A DNA stretch of 27,567 nucleotides. It comes from Saprolegnia diclina VS20 (lineage: Eukaryota; Oomycota; Saprolegniomycetes; Saprolegniales; Saprolegniaceae). The notes beneath the pieces were generated by a model. It was not told the origin of the DNA and searched no databases. It saw only the letters and a program-made list of their open reading frames with translations. How positions within the stretch are numbered: position 1 is the first letter of the stretch; every line of letters starts with the position of its first letter. A program made the position numbers and the translations under genes. Positions 9,623 to 17,380 of this stretch are shown here, piece by piece. The stretch is taken from contig NW_008246122.1 of assembly GCF_000281045.1 (NCBI RefSeq), positions 134,215 through 161,781 on the forward strand, given 5' to 3'.

Positions 9623-9751
9623 TCAGTCAACACAGCCAAAGGGGATCTTCAGGACCTTACTGACCTCGTCAAAAGGTCTCGTCTGCATCATCTTAATGGC
9701 CTCCACCTTCTCTGTGACTTTGCACCGCTGGCGACGCTTTTTTGGCCTCAT
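9623..9751 (-). pseudogene. N-terminal remnant of a pogo-type transposase
   Basis: A 42-residue frame starting at an ATG and ending at TGA. It has a basic start (RPKKRRQRCK), then a helix with KVEAIKMM and a second helix with DEVSKVLKIP, the pattern of the psq/CENP-B N-terminal DNA-binding fold. The rest of a transposase (second DNA-binding domain and DDE domain) is absent between the inverted repeats. It could be chance, but the position inside well-formed repeats favours a relic. Confidence 0.45.
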
Positions 9752-9887
9752 GCTCGGCTGGATCGTCTGCAAGACGATACCCAATCGCGGAATGGCCGTG
9801 ACACGTCACATGGCGACACCCATATCGCTTCCCCACACATCTTTATACCTTTCACAATAAATTTTATAAAGTCTCGATGATGCAGTT

Positions 9888-9961
9888 CGGCCGGCCCGTT
9901 CAGCCAATCAGATCGCTGGATTAGAGGTCATATTAACCTCCTTGTATTCCTTCCACCGCTG
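9888..9961 (-). repeat. Right terminal inverted repeat of pogo-like element
   Basis: Exact reverse complement of 9418-9491, followed by TA at 9962-9963. Confidence 0.85.
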
Positions 9962-10035
9962 TACATAAACTTTCGATGCAGCGATCAAGATAGCCTTGGG
10001 TCGTCCAGGACACGGTATAGTTGACAGGTAAGGCG

Positions 10036-10064
10036 CATGTTGCTAGCCTGCGCCTAGCAACATG
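10036..10064. repeat. Perfect 11-bp hairpin
   Basis: CATGTTGCTAG and CTAGCAACATG form a perfect 11-bp stem with a seven-base loop. It is in non-coding sequence 72 bp outside the right end of the pogo-like element. Its role is unknown; it may be a cruciform-prone site or an old transposon footprint. Confidence 0.6.
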
Positions 10065-10575
10065 ACATGGTCGAATGATGAATTGTCAACTTGGAGAGTT
10101 TGATACAGTGCTTCAAGCCGCCTGCGGGTCGTACACTGCGAGGGAAAACCATTATTGCACGGATCACACGTTGCGTCGTGGACAACAAGGGCGCCGAAAC
10201 AGCTGTTCAAGACCCAGAAATCCCGCAACCACGATTTCTGCACGATAAGAACTGAGATACATGTATCGACTGCATGCATAAGGAACAGGAGCCGTTACCC
10301 GATGCGTGTCGACTTGTCGGTTGCCGGTACAAGAGCAACTCGTTGATGCGCTTCCAATGTCTGTGACTCGCTTTTGACAGGCATTCGTAAACTGAGGACG
10401 CGCGTCAGACCGAGCAATCGAGACGACTGAGGCCAATGCGAAGAGCCGAATTGTAACCGCAAACGAAAAACCAAGTTGCCTCGCCTTTGACTCTACCGGA
10501 CGTATATTGCTTCCAACTTGTTCAGTCTTGTTAGAGGAGCACAATATCTCAAGCTCAAGCAACCCGAGCAGCTAG

Positions 10576-11027
10576 GTGTACTAATAATGTACTACTGCGC
10601 TCGTATACTACTGTACCATACATAAATGTGTTTCGCGCTATCTTCGTTCTACAAAGACATCGCATACGCAGACTAGCAAGTACTAGTTTACTGGTGACGT
10701 TATATTATCAACTTGATTGTCCACGCTGTCCGTGGGGTAGTAGGAGCCAAACTGTGCTAACGTTACGTCCAACCCTGGAGCACCGATGCGACTGTCGCAG
10801 AGTGCAGAACCGTCGGACTGGACGGCCAAGTAGTTTGAGTGCTGTGACGCCGAGTTGCCAAGGATGCACACTTCTGCCGGCATCAATCCAAGAGGCAGAC
10901 GAAGCAATATTCATTTGGTTGTCATCCCTTCGCCTGCTCACGCGAACGGCTCGACCGCGGGTCCCAATAGACTATATTCTACAAGTAGTACAGTACTATT
11001 ATACCAAGTAGTACAATTATTGTACAC
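10576..11027. repeat. Possible degenerate inverted-repeat element
   Basis: The left end begins GTGTACTAATAATGTACTAC. The right end, read in reverse complement from 11027, begins GTGTACAATAATTGTACTAC. Similarity goes on for about 40 bases with gaps. This would give an element of roughly 450 bp, a MITE-like size. No target duplication is clear and the arms are low in complexity, so the call is weak. Confidence 0.3.
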
Positions 11028-11168
11028 TGACACTGCGCACACATGCCTTCGTACGGTAGTCATGACGTGGCACCGTGTCCAGCAATGCGTCATGCAAGCA
11101 GTCGTGTGACGTCACGGTTCACGTCAACGCCATCCTGCTGCGCGCTGATTGGTGCATACGCCATGAAT

Positions 11169-11184
11169 GGTCATTTTTGGATTT
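11169..11184 (+). promoter_or_regulatory. Inr-FPR core promoter of the acyltransferase gene
   Basis: GGTCATTTTTGGATTT agrees with the oomycete core consensus GCTCATTYYNCAWTTT at 13 of 16 positions. It ends two bases before the ATG at 11187. The presumed transcription start (the A at 11173) lies after the in-frame ATGs at 11043 and 11163, so it decides the start in favour of 11187. Confidence 0.55.
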
Positions 11185-11186
11185 CA

Positions 11187-13014
11187 ATGGAACTGCCGCC
11201 GCCGATTGTGCCCGGCCGCGCCGCCCTCGATGCCATCTGCGCTGACGAGGGCCTGCCCGTCAACGCCGTCCGCATCTTTGTCGCTCTCGCCGCCTGCTGC
11301 GCGGTCGCGCCGCTCTACCACGTGCTGCCGTCGGCGCCGCTGCGTACGCCCGCCATCGCCTCAGCGATATCGTCGTCTAATCCCATAGTAGGTCACGTGG
11401 CCAACGTTGCGCTGGGCCTTGCTGTCGGCTGGTTTGTCTTTGACTACATGCTCGTGCACTCGGTGCTGGCGATCGCTATCACGTACCTGCTCATGCTTGC
11501 GGCGCCGCGGTACGTCGATCCTCCTTGGCCTTGTCGCCTCATGCGCTTGGCGTAGCGCGATCGTAGGCCGCGTCGTGGCGGTCGTCTTGTTTGTGTATCT
11601 TATTGGCTGCCACTACTACCGCGAACACTACGAGCCCGACTTGGTCTGGGACTCGGCGCAGATGGTGCTCACGATGAAGCTCACGGGCCTCGCGCTGAGC
11701 TACAGCGACGGCGCGCTTTCGGACGACATCAAGACGCCCACCATGCTGCGCAACCAGCTGCGCGAAATTCCGTCGCTGCTCGAGCTTCTCGGTACGTACT
11801 TTGGCGTTTTTGAGTTTGAGTGTTGAGGTTGACGCTGCAGGGTTCATCTACTTTTTCCCGACGTTTCTCGTCGGCCCTGGTTTTGAGTTTCACGAGTATA
11901 TCGCGTGGGCGACAACCCACCGCGTCGCGCCGTGGACTGTCCACGCCAAGAATCTCTTGTTGGCCATCGTACGTACCACCCACATCCATATATGCCCATA
12001 TTGAAATTCCTGACGTGGTTGTAGATGTGTATTGGTCTCTTCTTCGTCTCGGACAACTTTCCGATCGAGACCATTGACGCGCCGACGTTCTACCCCGAGC
12101 TGCCGTTCGTCGCGCGCTGCCTTCTGCAGTGTCTCTCGGTCGCTTTGTACCGCTTCCGCTTTGTACGTCCATATGAGGCCACGTCGTCTTCTGACGCCTC
12201 AGATCTTATAGTACATGGTGTGGTCACTCGCGGAGCTCGGCGGCGCCTTGGCCGGCTACGGCTACTCGACCGAGCGCAACCAATGGTATATCCTCATTTC
12301 TCAAATGACAAATGTGTCGACACGCACTCACTTCTTAGGGACGGCTTGACCAACAACAACATTCTGTTTGTGGAGCTTCCCGTCAACATGCGCGTCGCGA
12401 TCAACGGCTGGAACATCAAGGTCGCGCTGTGGCTCAACACCTGTAGGCTCCATCCTGAAGCTTTTTTTGCTGACATCTTAATCCTGCTATGTGCTATGTA
12501 GATGTTTACCAGCGCGTGGCACTGCGCAAGGGCAAGCCGACGGCGTTCTCGACGCTGGCGTCGTTCATGGTCAGCGCGCTCTGGCACGGTCTGGCCCCGG
12601 GCTACTACATTTTTTTCATCATGGGCGCCTTGTACATTGAAGTTGCCAAGCGTACGACGATGCATTTGGTCAATTTTTGTCGACTCATTTTCGCGACTAG
12701 ACATTCGCCGGCGCTACCGGTCGCTCTTCCACTACACGGAAGACCGCAAGGCGCACCCGCACGCGGTCTTTCTCGAGTACTTTTCGCCCGAGAAGGCGCA
12801 CCCGCTCGCGCTTCTCTACGATCTGGGCGGTATGTTCTTCACGTGGGTCGCCATGCAGTACGCCGGCATTGCGTTCGAGATTCTGGATCTGCCGCGCTGC
12901 GTGCGTATCTGGAGCTCGTGGTACTTTGCGCCGCCGATTACCGTGGTCGTGCTGCTCGTTTACTTCAATTTGACGACGCCGCGCCGCGCCAGCAAGGACA
13001 AGAAGACCGCATAA
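11187..13014 (+). CDS. MBOAT-family lysophospholipid acyltransferase (LPCAT/Ale1-like)
   Basis: Nine exons: 11187-11343, 11389-11509, 11556-11791, 11841-11968, 12025-12162, 12212-12285, 12339-12442, 12502-12651, 12701-13014; 473 residues. It should transfer acyl-CoA chains to lysophospholipids in the ER (Lands cycle). Supporting motifs are FIYFFPTFLVGPGFEF, NGWNIKVALWLNTYVYQR and SALWHGLAPGYYIFF, the last with the catalytic MBOAT histidine. There are several hydrophobic spans (for example NVALGLAVGWFVFDY, AVVLFVYLIGCHYY and ITVVVLLVYF). The C-terminus KKTA fits a KKxx ER-retrieval signal. Introns are 45-59 nt; all but one end in TAG. The first intron (11344-11388) is a multiple of three and stop-free, but removing it gives a better family match (APLLGHVANVALGLA). 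The promoter decides the start at 11187. Confidence 0.88.
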
Positions 13015-13436
13015 GTATCAAGTTGATAGAAATACCCGTCCGCGATGCTGGCAATACCACTCGAGTCTTTACGTTTCCTTGGAAAAGTCGTACGCGTGAT
13101 GGAGGTTCACGGGATGACACAGCTCGACTCGGGTGGAAAATGGCTGGGCGGCAGCTGCGCTATCAGCATATGCAGCTCCAGGATTGGGCATGCTCGGAGC
13201 GTCGTTTGGAGAACGCCCGCTCGGTCAGCGCACTACGGTGCAGCGCCTCGTACGTGGCTGGCTTGCTACGCAGAGGCGACCTGGCCACGTGTTGCGACGA
13301 TGATCACCAAGATGCTGTCTTCAAGTGAATGAATGCCCGACCACCCGCCTTGTCGCGGCCTGCGATGCGTCATGCTCGTGGCTCGTGCCCACACAGTTTG
13401 TTGCCTTGAGCAAAGAACGGAAGAGTGCCAAGTGCA
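13015..13436. other. Intergenic region between convergent genes
   Basis: About 420 bases between the stop of the acyltransferase gene and the stop of the minus-strand small protein gene. It should hold both 3' untranslated regions. No coding region or repeat was recognised. Confidence 0.4.
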
Positions 13437-13724
13437 TTAGTCCATTTCGGCGGCCTGGGCGAGCAGAAGCGCGTCGAGCCGCTCCTTGTTGCGCTTGGCA
13501 ATCACGCGCTGGATCATGGCCTTCTCGTGGTCCGTCTTGGTCGCCCAGTCGGTGATGCGCATGAGCGACCCGTCCACCTGCACGACCATGGGCCCAAGGT
13601 GGTCGAGCGCGACCGCGTTGCCGCCCGCGGTGACGTTGATCGGCGCACCGCCGGGCGTCGGCGTCGACGCTGGCAGCGCGAGCATCTCTTGGGGCATCTC
13701 TTGGGGCGTCTCGTCGGTCGACAT
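13437..13724 (-). CDS. Small conserved protein, function unknown
   Basis: A single exon of 95 residues with an ATG start at 13724. The core reads GGNAVALDHLGPMVVQVDGS, then LMRITDWATKTDHEKAMIQR, then VIAKRNKERLDALL. It resembles, from memory, a small eukaryotic (largely fungal) family with the pattern LGPxVVNxDGTLSRIxNW...TxxE...RNxxRLxxL, whose molecular role I do not know. The N-terminus has a short internal duplication (PQEMPQEM). No signal peptide or membrane segment is visible. The conserved-family match and good third-position GC favour a true gene. Confidence 0.7.
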   Translation of the reverse strand: MSTDETPQEMPQEMLALPASTPTPGGAPINVTAGGNAVALDHLGPMVVQVDGSLMRITDWATKTDHEKAMIQRVIAKRNKERLDALLLAQAAEMD

Positions 13725-14198
13725 GCTGATTTCTTGGTCTCTGGCGAATCAAATTAGCGTCCAAATCGCTTGAATTACGGGAATCTCGAGATGGTCCAAA
13801 AACGTCCACTTGAGGTCCATCAACGCCCGCGACGTCGACAGTAGTAAGACAGCCGACAGCATGGTGCCTCATGCACGCGTCTTATACACAAGACGTCGTA
13901 CGTGGTCTATCCAGGGGCTTCCATGACCAGAGCGGCGCGGTTGGAGAGCCACTCGTATTTTTACGGTGCGGTCCTGAAAATACCTTAACAATGCAGCTAA
14001 ACAAACGCAACCATACCGTCGTAGCGGCCAATCACAGGCATTCGTTGCCGATCCACCAGGAAAGGTCATGAGTGCGGGACGACCTCTTTTGTCTAATACT
14101 AACGTTGTACCTACACCGAGTTGACGCTGCAGGATAGACTGAGAAGAGTTGACAAAGTGTTGATAAATAATAGAGTGTGCAAGTGCTGCTACAAACGC
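13725..14198. other. Intergenic region without a supported gene
   Basis: About 470 bases. The left part is the presumed promoter of the minus-strand small protein; no clear Inr-FPR match was found. The right part should be the 3' untranslated region of the PH-kinase gene. Nothing else was recognised. Confidence 0.4.
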
Positions 14199-15533
14199 CT
14201 AGTTGGTGGCTGCGAGCCATGGATGGGACTGCAGCGTCGACGTTGACGCCCGATGGCGCGGCTTGCGTTGAAGCATGCTCATGACAAAGTCCTGCGCGTC
14301 GGCCGACAGAAGCGCCCATGTCGCTTGCGGGCGCACCATTTGCCCTTGGCGCATGCGCTCCAGAAGCTGTCCTTTGGTCGCGCCTTGAAACGGGGCGACA
14401 CCGAGAAGGTAGTTGTACAGAAGAACACCGGCGCTAAAGACATCCGTGGCGCTCGAGACGGGCAGCGGACCGTCGTCGCCGATCGAGAGCAGCTCGGGTG
14501 CGAGGTACCCTGGTGTACCCCGCACCGCGTCGTGGAGTGCGTTCTTGGGGTCATAGGCACTCGGCCGCATCGCAAGGCCAAAGTCGATGAGCACGAGTTG
14601 CGTGCAATCATCCTCGAGGGTCTTGAAGAGGATGTTGGCCGGCTTGAGGTCGAGGTGCAGCACATCGGCGCCGTGTAAAAGCTCCAAGATGCCGAGCAGC
14701 GAGCGCATGAGCCGTTTTGCCGCCGCTTCCCGCGAGGCGACGTTGGCCGATGAGAGCGGGGGCAGGCTCCGCATACGATCGTGGAGCGACCCGCCATCGT
14801 AGCGAGGCAGCACGAGACCGGTGGCCTGCTGCTCTTGGAGGTCAAAGGCCTTGACGAGCGATGGCACATGCGCTTGCAAGGCCGGCGACGCCGTCGACAG
14901 ATGACACAGAATTGCAATCTCGTTCTCGACAAGGTCCTTCTGACCAACCACGAGCTTGACAACGAGGTCCGTCGGCGCATTCTGCAGCACGAGGCTGTGC
15001 ACGAACGCGCTGCCGCCCGACCCGAGGACCGGCCCGAGGTGGTACTTGGCCAGATATGCTTGGGCGACCATCGCCGCCTCGAGCGCTGTCGTCCACGATG
15101 CGCACTGGTCGTGGCTCGACGTGTAAAATGTAAACGCTTTGCCGTCGTCAAAGAGCTGGAAGCAGCTGCCGTCGACGGCGACGTCGACACGCGAAAGCGG
15201 ATTGATCGAGAGCACGTGCGTCGGCGACGACTTGTACACGCCGGGCCCGGTGCGTGGGAACCATCGCCACGTGTAGCCGTCAAAGTCGACCCAGCAGTCG
15301 GTGGCGTCCGAGGTCTTTTGGCGCTTCCATTGCAGCCACCGAAAGCGCTTGGAAAAGTTGCGTTCTTGCAGCACCCCGTGGAGCTCGGGGACCTTGATGT
15401 GCACGGCGTTGGTTGTCGGGTGGTGGCGCACGTCGGGCAGCGACAGCGTCACCATCGGGGTTGAGACCGACGACGACGACGACGCGAACGAGGACCGCGT
15501 CTCGGGACTCGAGTGGCGGGTCGCAATGCGCAT
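14199..15533 (-). CDS. PH-domain-containing protein kinase
   Basis: A single uninterrupted exon of 444 residues. A pleckstrin-homology domain lies at about 52-155 (HGVLQERNFSKRFRWLQW, later SCFQLFDDGKAFTFYTSSHD and a C-terminal SWTTALEAA helix), likely for phosphoinositide or membrane binding. The kinase domain spans about 165-440: GSGGSAFV loop, VVKLVV lysine, HLDLKPANILF catalytic loop, LIDFGLA and GTPGYLAPE. A later stretch, TDVFSAGVLLYNYLLGVAPF, is typical of the CAMK/AGC-like fold. The catalytic loop has HLD in place of HRD, so it is a non-RD kinase, but the Asp, Lys and Asn are kept and it should be active. A strong Inr-FPR promoter lies five bases upstream. The hAT transposon starts 210 bp upstream. 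Confidence 0.9.
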   Translation of the reverse strand: MRIATRHSSPETRSSFASSSSSVSTPMVTLSLPDVRHHPTTNAVHIKVPELHGVLQERNFSKRFRWLQWKRQKTSDATDCWVDFDGYTWRWFPRTGPGVYKSSPTHVLSINPLSRVDVAVDGSCFQLFDDGKAFTFYTSSHDQCASWTTALEAAMVAQAYLAKYHLGPVLGSGGSAFVHSLVLQNAPTDLVVKLVVGQKDLVENEIAILCHLSTASPALQAHVPSLVKAFDLQEQQATGLVLPRYDGGSLHDRMRSLPPLSSANVASREAAAKRLMRSLLGILELLHGADVLHLDLKPANILFKTLEDDCTQLVLIDFGLAMRPSAYDPKNALHDAVRGTPGYLAPELLSIGDDGPLPVSSATDVFSAGVLLYNYLLGVAPFQGATKGQLLERMRQGQMVRPQATWALLSADAQDFVMSMLQRKPRHRASTSTLQSHPWLAATN

Positions 15534-15538
15534 GGTGT

Positions 15539-15554
15539 AAAATGGGAAATGGCA
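15539..15554 (-). promoter_or_regulatory. Inr-FPR core promoter of the PH-kinase gene
   Basis: On the minus strand TGCCATTTCCCATTTT matches GCTCATTYYNCAWTTT at 13 of 16 positions, and the last thirteen (CATTTCCCATTTT) match perfectly. It ends five bases before the ATG at 15533, giving a leader of about 17 nt. It argues that the open frame at 15605-15739 is not a 5' exon of the kinase. Confidence 0.6.
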
Positions 15555-15604
15555 AATGGCAAAGTCGATATCGAAGCAGCGAGCAGTGGGATTGCGTGGC
15601 GTTG

Positions 15605-15739
15605 TTAGGTTGCTTGGTTGTCACAGAGATTCGCCACGTCAAAGACGCACCCAAACTTGAAATAGAGCACCGGCGCCTTGGACATATCGCAGCGGACCCG
15701 TTGCAAGCACGGCAATGTACCGACGTGCGCCGGTGGCAT
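15605..15739 (-). CDS. Short coding-like frame cut at its start by the hAT element
   Basis: A 44-codon frame with high third-position GC (starts MPPAHVGTLPCLQRV, later KAPVLYFKFGCVFDVANLC) that I do not recognise. Its ATG lies in the 8-bp target duplication of the hAT element, so it survives in this copy. On the other side of the element the same frame is open further upstream (PTIVRPLNATFM at about 17373-17410), so the transposon may have split a longer coding region. It may equally be a chance frame: no known domain, and the downstream PH-kinase has its own promoter. Confidence 0.3.
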   Translation of the reverse strand: MPPAHVGTLPCLQRVRCDMSKAPVLYFKFGCVFDVANLCDNQAT

Positions 15740-15743
15740 GAAG
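15736..15743 (+). repeat. Left 8-bp target-site duplication of hAT element
   Basis: GCATGAAG, identical to 17373-17380. Confidence 0.9.
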
Positions 15744-15894
15744 CAGAGATCTGCATGGGATTTTTTGACCCACCCAGCCCAGCCCATTGGTTGAAAAATA
15801 TTTTTCGACCCACCCAGCCCGGCCCATGGGGTCTTCGACCCACCCAGACCCAACCCATTGTCCGGGCAGGTCAACCCAGCCCAACCCGACCCAT

Positions 15895-15920
15895 ACCCAT
15901 TGACCCATGGGTCAATGGGT
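15895..15920. repeat. 26-bp perfect palindrome in the hAT left arm
   Basis: The sequence centred on CCATGG at 15905-15910 is a perfect palindrome of 26 bases with arms of the TGGGTCAATGGGT type. It closes the inner edge of the left subterminal repeat block. It may be a dimeric binding site for the BED zinc finger of the transposase or a by-product of the repeat array. Confidence 0.75.
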
Positions 15921-16086
15921 CTAATGTAAAATCTCCAATCAAAACCATTGAGGACGAAGAAGAAAAGAGAAAGTTTGGTGCGGGTGGAATACAAGCGTTC
16001 AGAAAGAGAGAGTTCAAATCTCAGAGGAGCAATATAGGCGGCGGATATAAAAGGGGTAATTTTGCAGCAAGTAAACAGAGGGAGCC

Positions 16087-16999
16087 TCACATATTCTTTT
16101 TGTCTTTGAGGAAGGAGCGATGAAACAAAATGTCGTTGGCGACGCCAGGCTTCAGGCGATTGCGCAGCTTCGTGATAGTGATGCCAGCATCCGAGAAGTT
16201 ACTTTCGGACTTGGCACTGGACGCAGGCACGGCGAAGACACACCAAACGACGAACTGAAGCGCAGGCATACTCGTTTGTTTCTTCCACCACTCGAGTACG
16301 GAGTAGGAGATGCGCTCTTCGGGGGCAACCTTCATCGCCAAGTAGCGCTCATCTCGATATCCACGCAGCTGGCGCTGGAATCCTCAGAGCAGAGGGTCAC
16401 ACATGCGCACTTCGCTGCCTTCTTCGCCTCCGCGTTCACCGTGGGGGTCATCGCGTGGTCCAAGATGCTGGTCTGTGTTGTTGGTGGCAGGGCTGTGCCA
16501 TGATGGCGAAACGCGAGGTGGGCCAGTCGATGGCCATGTCGATGGTGTCGTTGCCATTGAGGAGATTCTCGACTCGCTACTGGGATGTAAGCGAAAGCGC
16601 TGGCAAGTCTGTGGCCGCTCATCGTGTCTTTTCTGACACCGCCGACAGGAGTGCCGGGCACTTGTGGCGGTTGAGCGAGCTTGTACCAAATGCGGATTGC
16701 ATGTTGAAGACTTGAAAGCACTGCTTGCATGCCACAAAGTATTATCCAGGGGCTGTGTTTATCGCAGCCTTAACGTTGTCCTTGAGCACTACCCGAAAGC
16801 GGTCCCAGCACATGGATGTGGCTTTCGGTGGTTTCCCCAGCTTGAACTGGGGGTTTCGCAAGGAAAGCGCGCGTCCGATGGCTCTGGCCTCCGTAACAAG
16901 CTCACTTGTTGGGCATGTTGGGCACACGTGAGAGGGAGTCGTAGCGGCAGGCGAAGAGCTTGGTCCGGGAGACGAAAGCAAGTCACGGATTGAGGACAT
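16087..16999 (-). pseudogene. Remnant hAT transposase (BED zinc finger and hATC domain)
   Basis: The likely start is the ATG at 16999 (MSSIRDLLSSPGPSSSPA). After about 85 codons a TAA interrupts the frame. The same frame then gives ACKQCFQVFNMQSAFGTSSL followed by NRHKC, a BED-type zinc finger (Cys-Cys...His-Cys). After another stop and frame changes, the C-terminal dimerisation domain appears at 16341-16087: EWWKKQTSMPALQ, then VFAVPASSAKSESNFSDAG and a KLRNRL helix. The several hundred residues between the two, which hold the DDE catalytic triad in complete hAT transposases, are missing. Confidence 0.85.
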
Positions 17000-17372
17000 G
17001 AAGATCACCGCAAGAAGACTGAAGTGTTGTCGAGAGATGACAAAACTGGGGTCATTATTCACACATATTAGCTGTCGGCATTCACGAGGCGGGAGTCGGC
17101 GGAGCTCTCGGTGGCATGACCGCATCACGCATTCAGAAGCCACGAGTCGTCATGGGACGTCGTCGCCATTCGCTGACGATTACGTGGGTCAGCATGGGTC
17201 AGGGCCACTGCCCATGTGCCACCCGGACCCAACCCATGTTTTTTTCGGGCCGACCCAGCCCAACCCGGCCCACCACAATTGTTTTTCGACCCACCCAGCT
17301 CGGCCCACGAGCCCGGGTTGGGCCGAGCCGAGTCATGGGTCATGGGCCAATGGGTCATTTTGCAGATCTCTG

Positions 17373-17380
17373 GCATGAAG
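17373..17380 (+). repeat. Right 8-bp target-site duplication of hAT element
   Basis: GCATGAAG, identical to 15736-15743, directly abutting the right terminal inverted repeat. Confidence 0.9.

Larger units (their letters stand above)
9418..9961 (-). mobile_element. pogo-like (Tc1/mariner superfamily) element, internally deleted
   Basis: A 544-bp element with perfect 74-bp terminal inverted repeats (9418-9491 and 9888-9961) that start with CAGCGGTGG. It is flanked on both sides by TA, the target duplication of this superfamily. Inside, on the minus strand (9751-9623), a 42-codon frame begins MRPKKRRQRCKVTEKVEAIK. This resembles the N-terminal helix-turn-helix (psq/CENP-B type) of pogo transposases. 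The DDE catalytic part is missing, so the copy is non-autonomous. The identity of the two ends over 74 bp suggests a fairly recent origin or maintained repeat sequence. The superfamily rests on TA, CAG and the helix-turn-helix; the pogo assignment is inference. Confidence 0.65.
9965..11168. other. Gene-poor region with repeats
   Basis: About 1.2 kb. It contains a perfect hairpin at 10036-10064 and a pair of imperfect inverted GTACTA-rich repeats near 10576 and 11027. It also contains weak minus-strand frames (10164-10562 and 10683-10907) that I do not accept as genes, because the first has no ATG and neither has a known domain. The base composition is AT-richer than the neighbouring exons. 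Confidence 0.4.
15744..17372 (-). mobile_element. hAT-superfamily DNA transposon, complete ends, decayed transposase
   Basis: A 1629-bp element. The ends are 12-bp terminal inverted repeats CAGAGATCTGCA (15744-15755) and TGCAGATCTCTG (17361-17372). Perfect 8-bp target duplications GCATGAAG flank it at 15736-15743 and 17373-17380, which is the hAT hallmark. Both subterminal regions (about 15766-15925 and 17186-17357) are packed with GACCCA/CCCAGCCCAACCC-type repeats in inverted orientation, probable transposase-binding arrays. Minus-strand remnants encode a BED-type zinc finger and the hAT C-terminal dimerisation domain. The middle catalytic region is lacking and the frame is interrupted, so this copy is non-autonomous. 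The perfect target duplication suggests a recent insertion of an already deleted element. Confidence 0.92.

Noticed and set aside
10164-10562. Minus-strand frame with a hydrophobic stretch resembling a signal peptide (possible effector)
   Set aside because: It opens with TTG, contains no ATG before the hydrophobic part, and has no recognisable effector motif or elicitin cysteine pattern.
10683-10907. Minus-strand 74-codon frame with a plausible secreted-protein look
   Set aside because: Short, no known domain, TTG start, and it lies within a possible inverted-repeat element; not enough to call a gene.
11043-11186. Longer N-terminus of the acyltransferase
   Set aside because: The Inr-FPR site at 11169-11184 would place the transcription start after these ATGs, and the extra residues have no family match.
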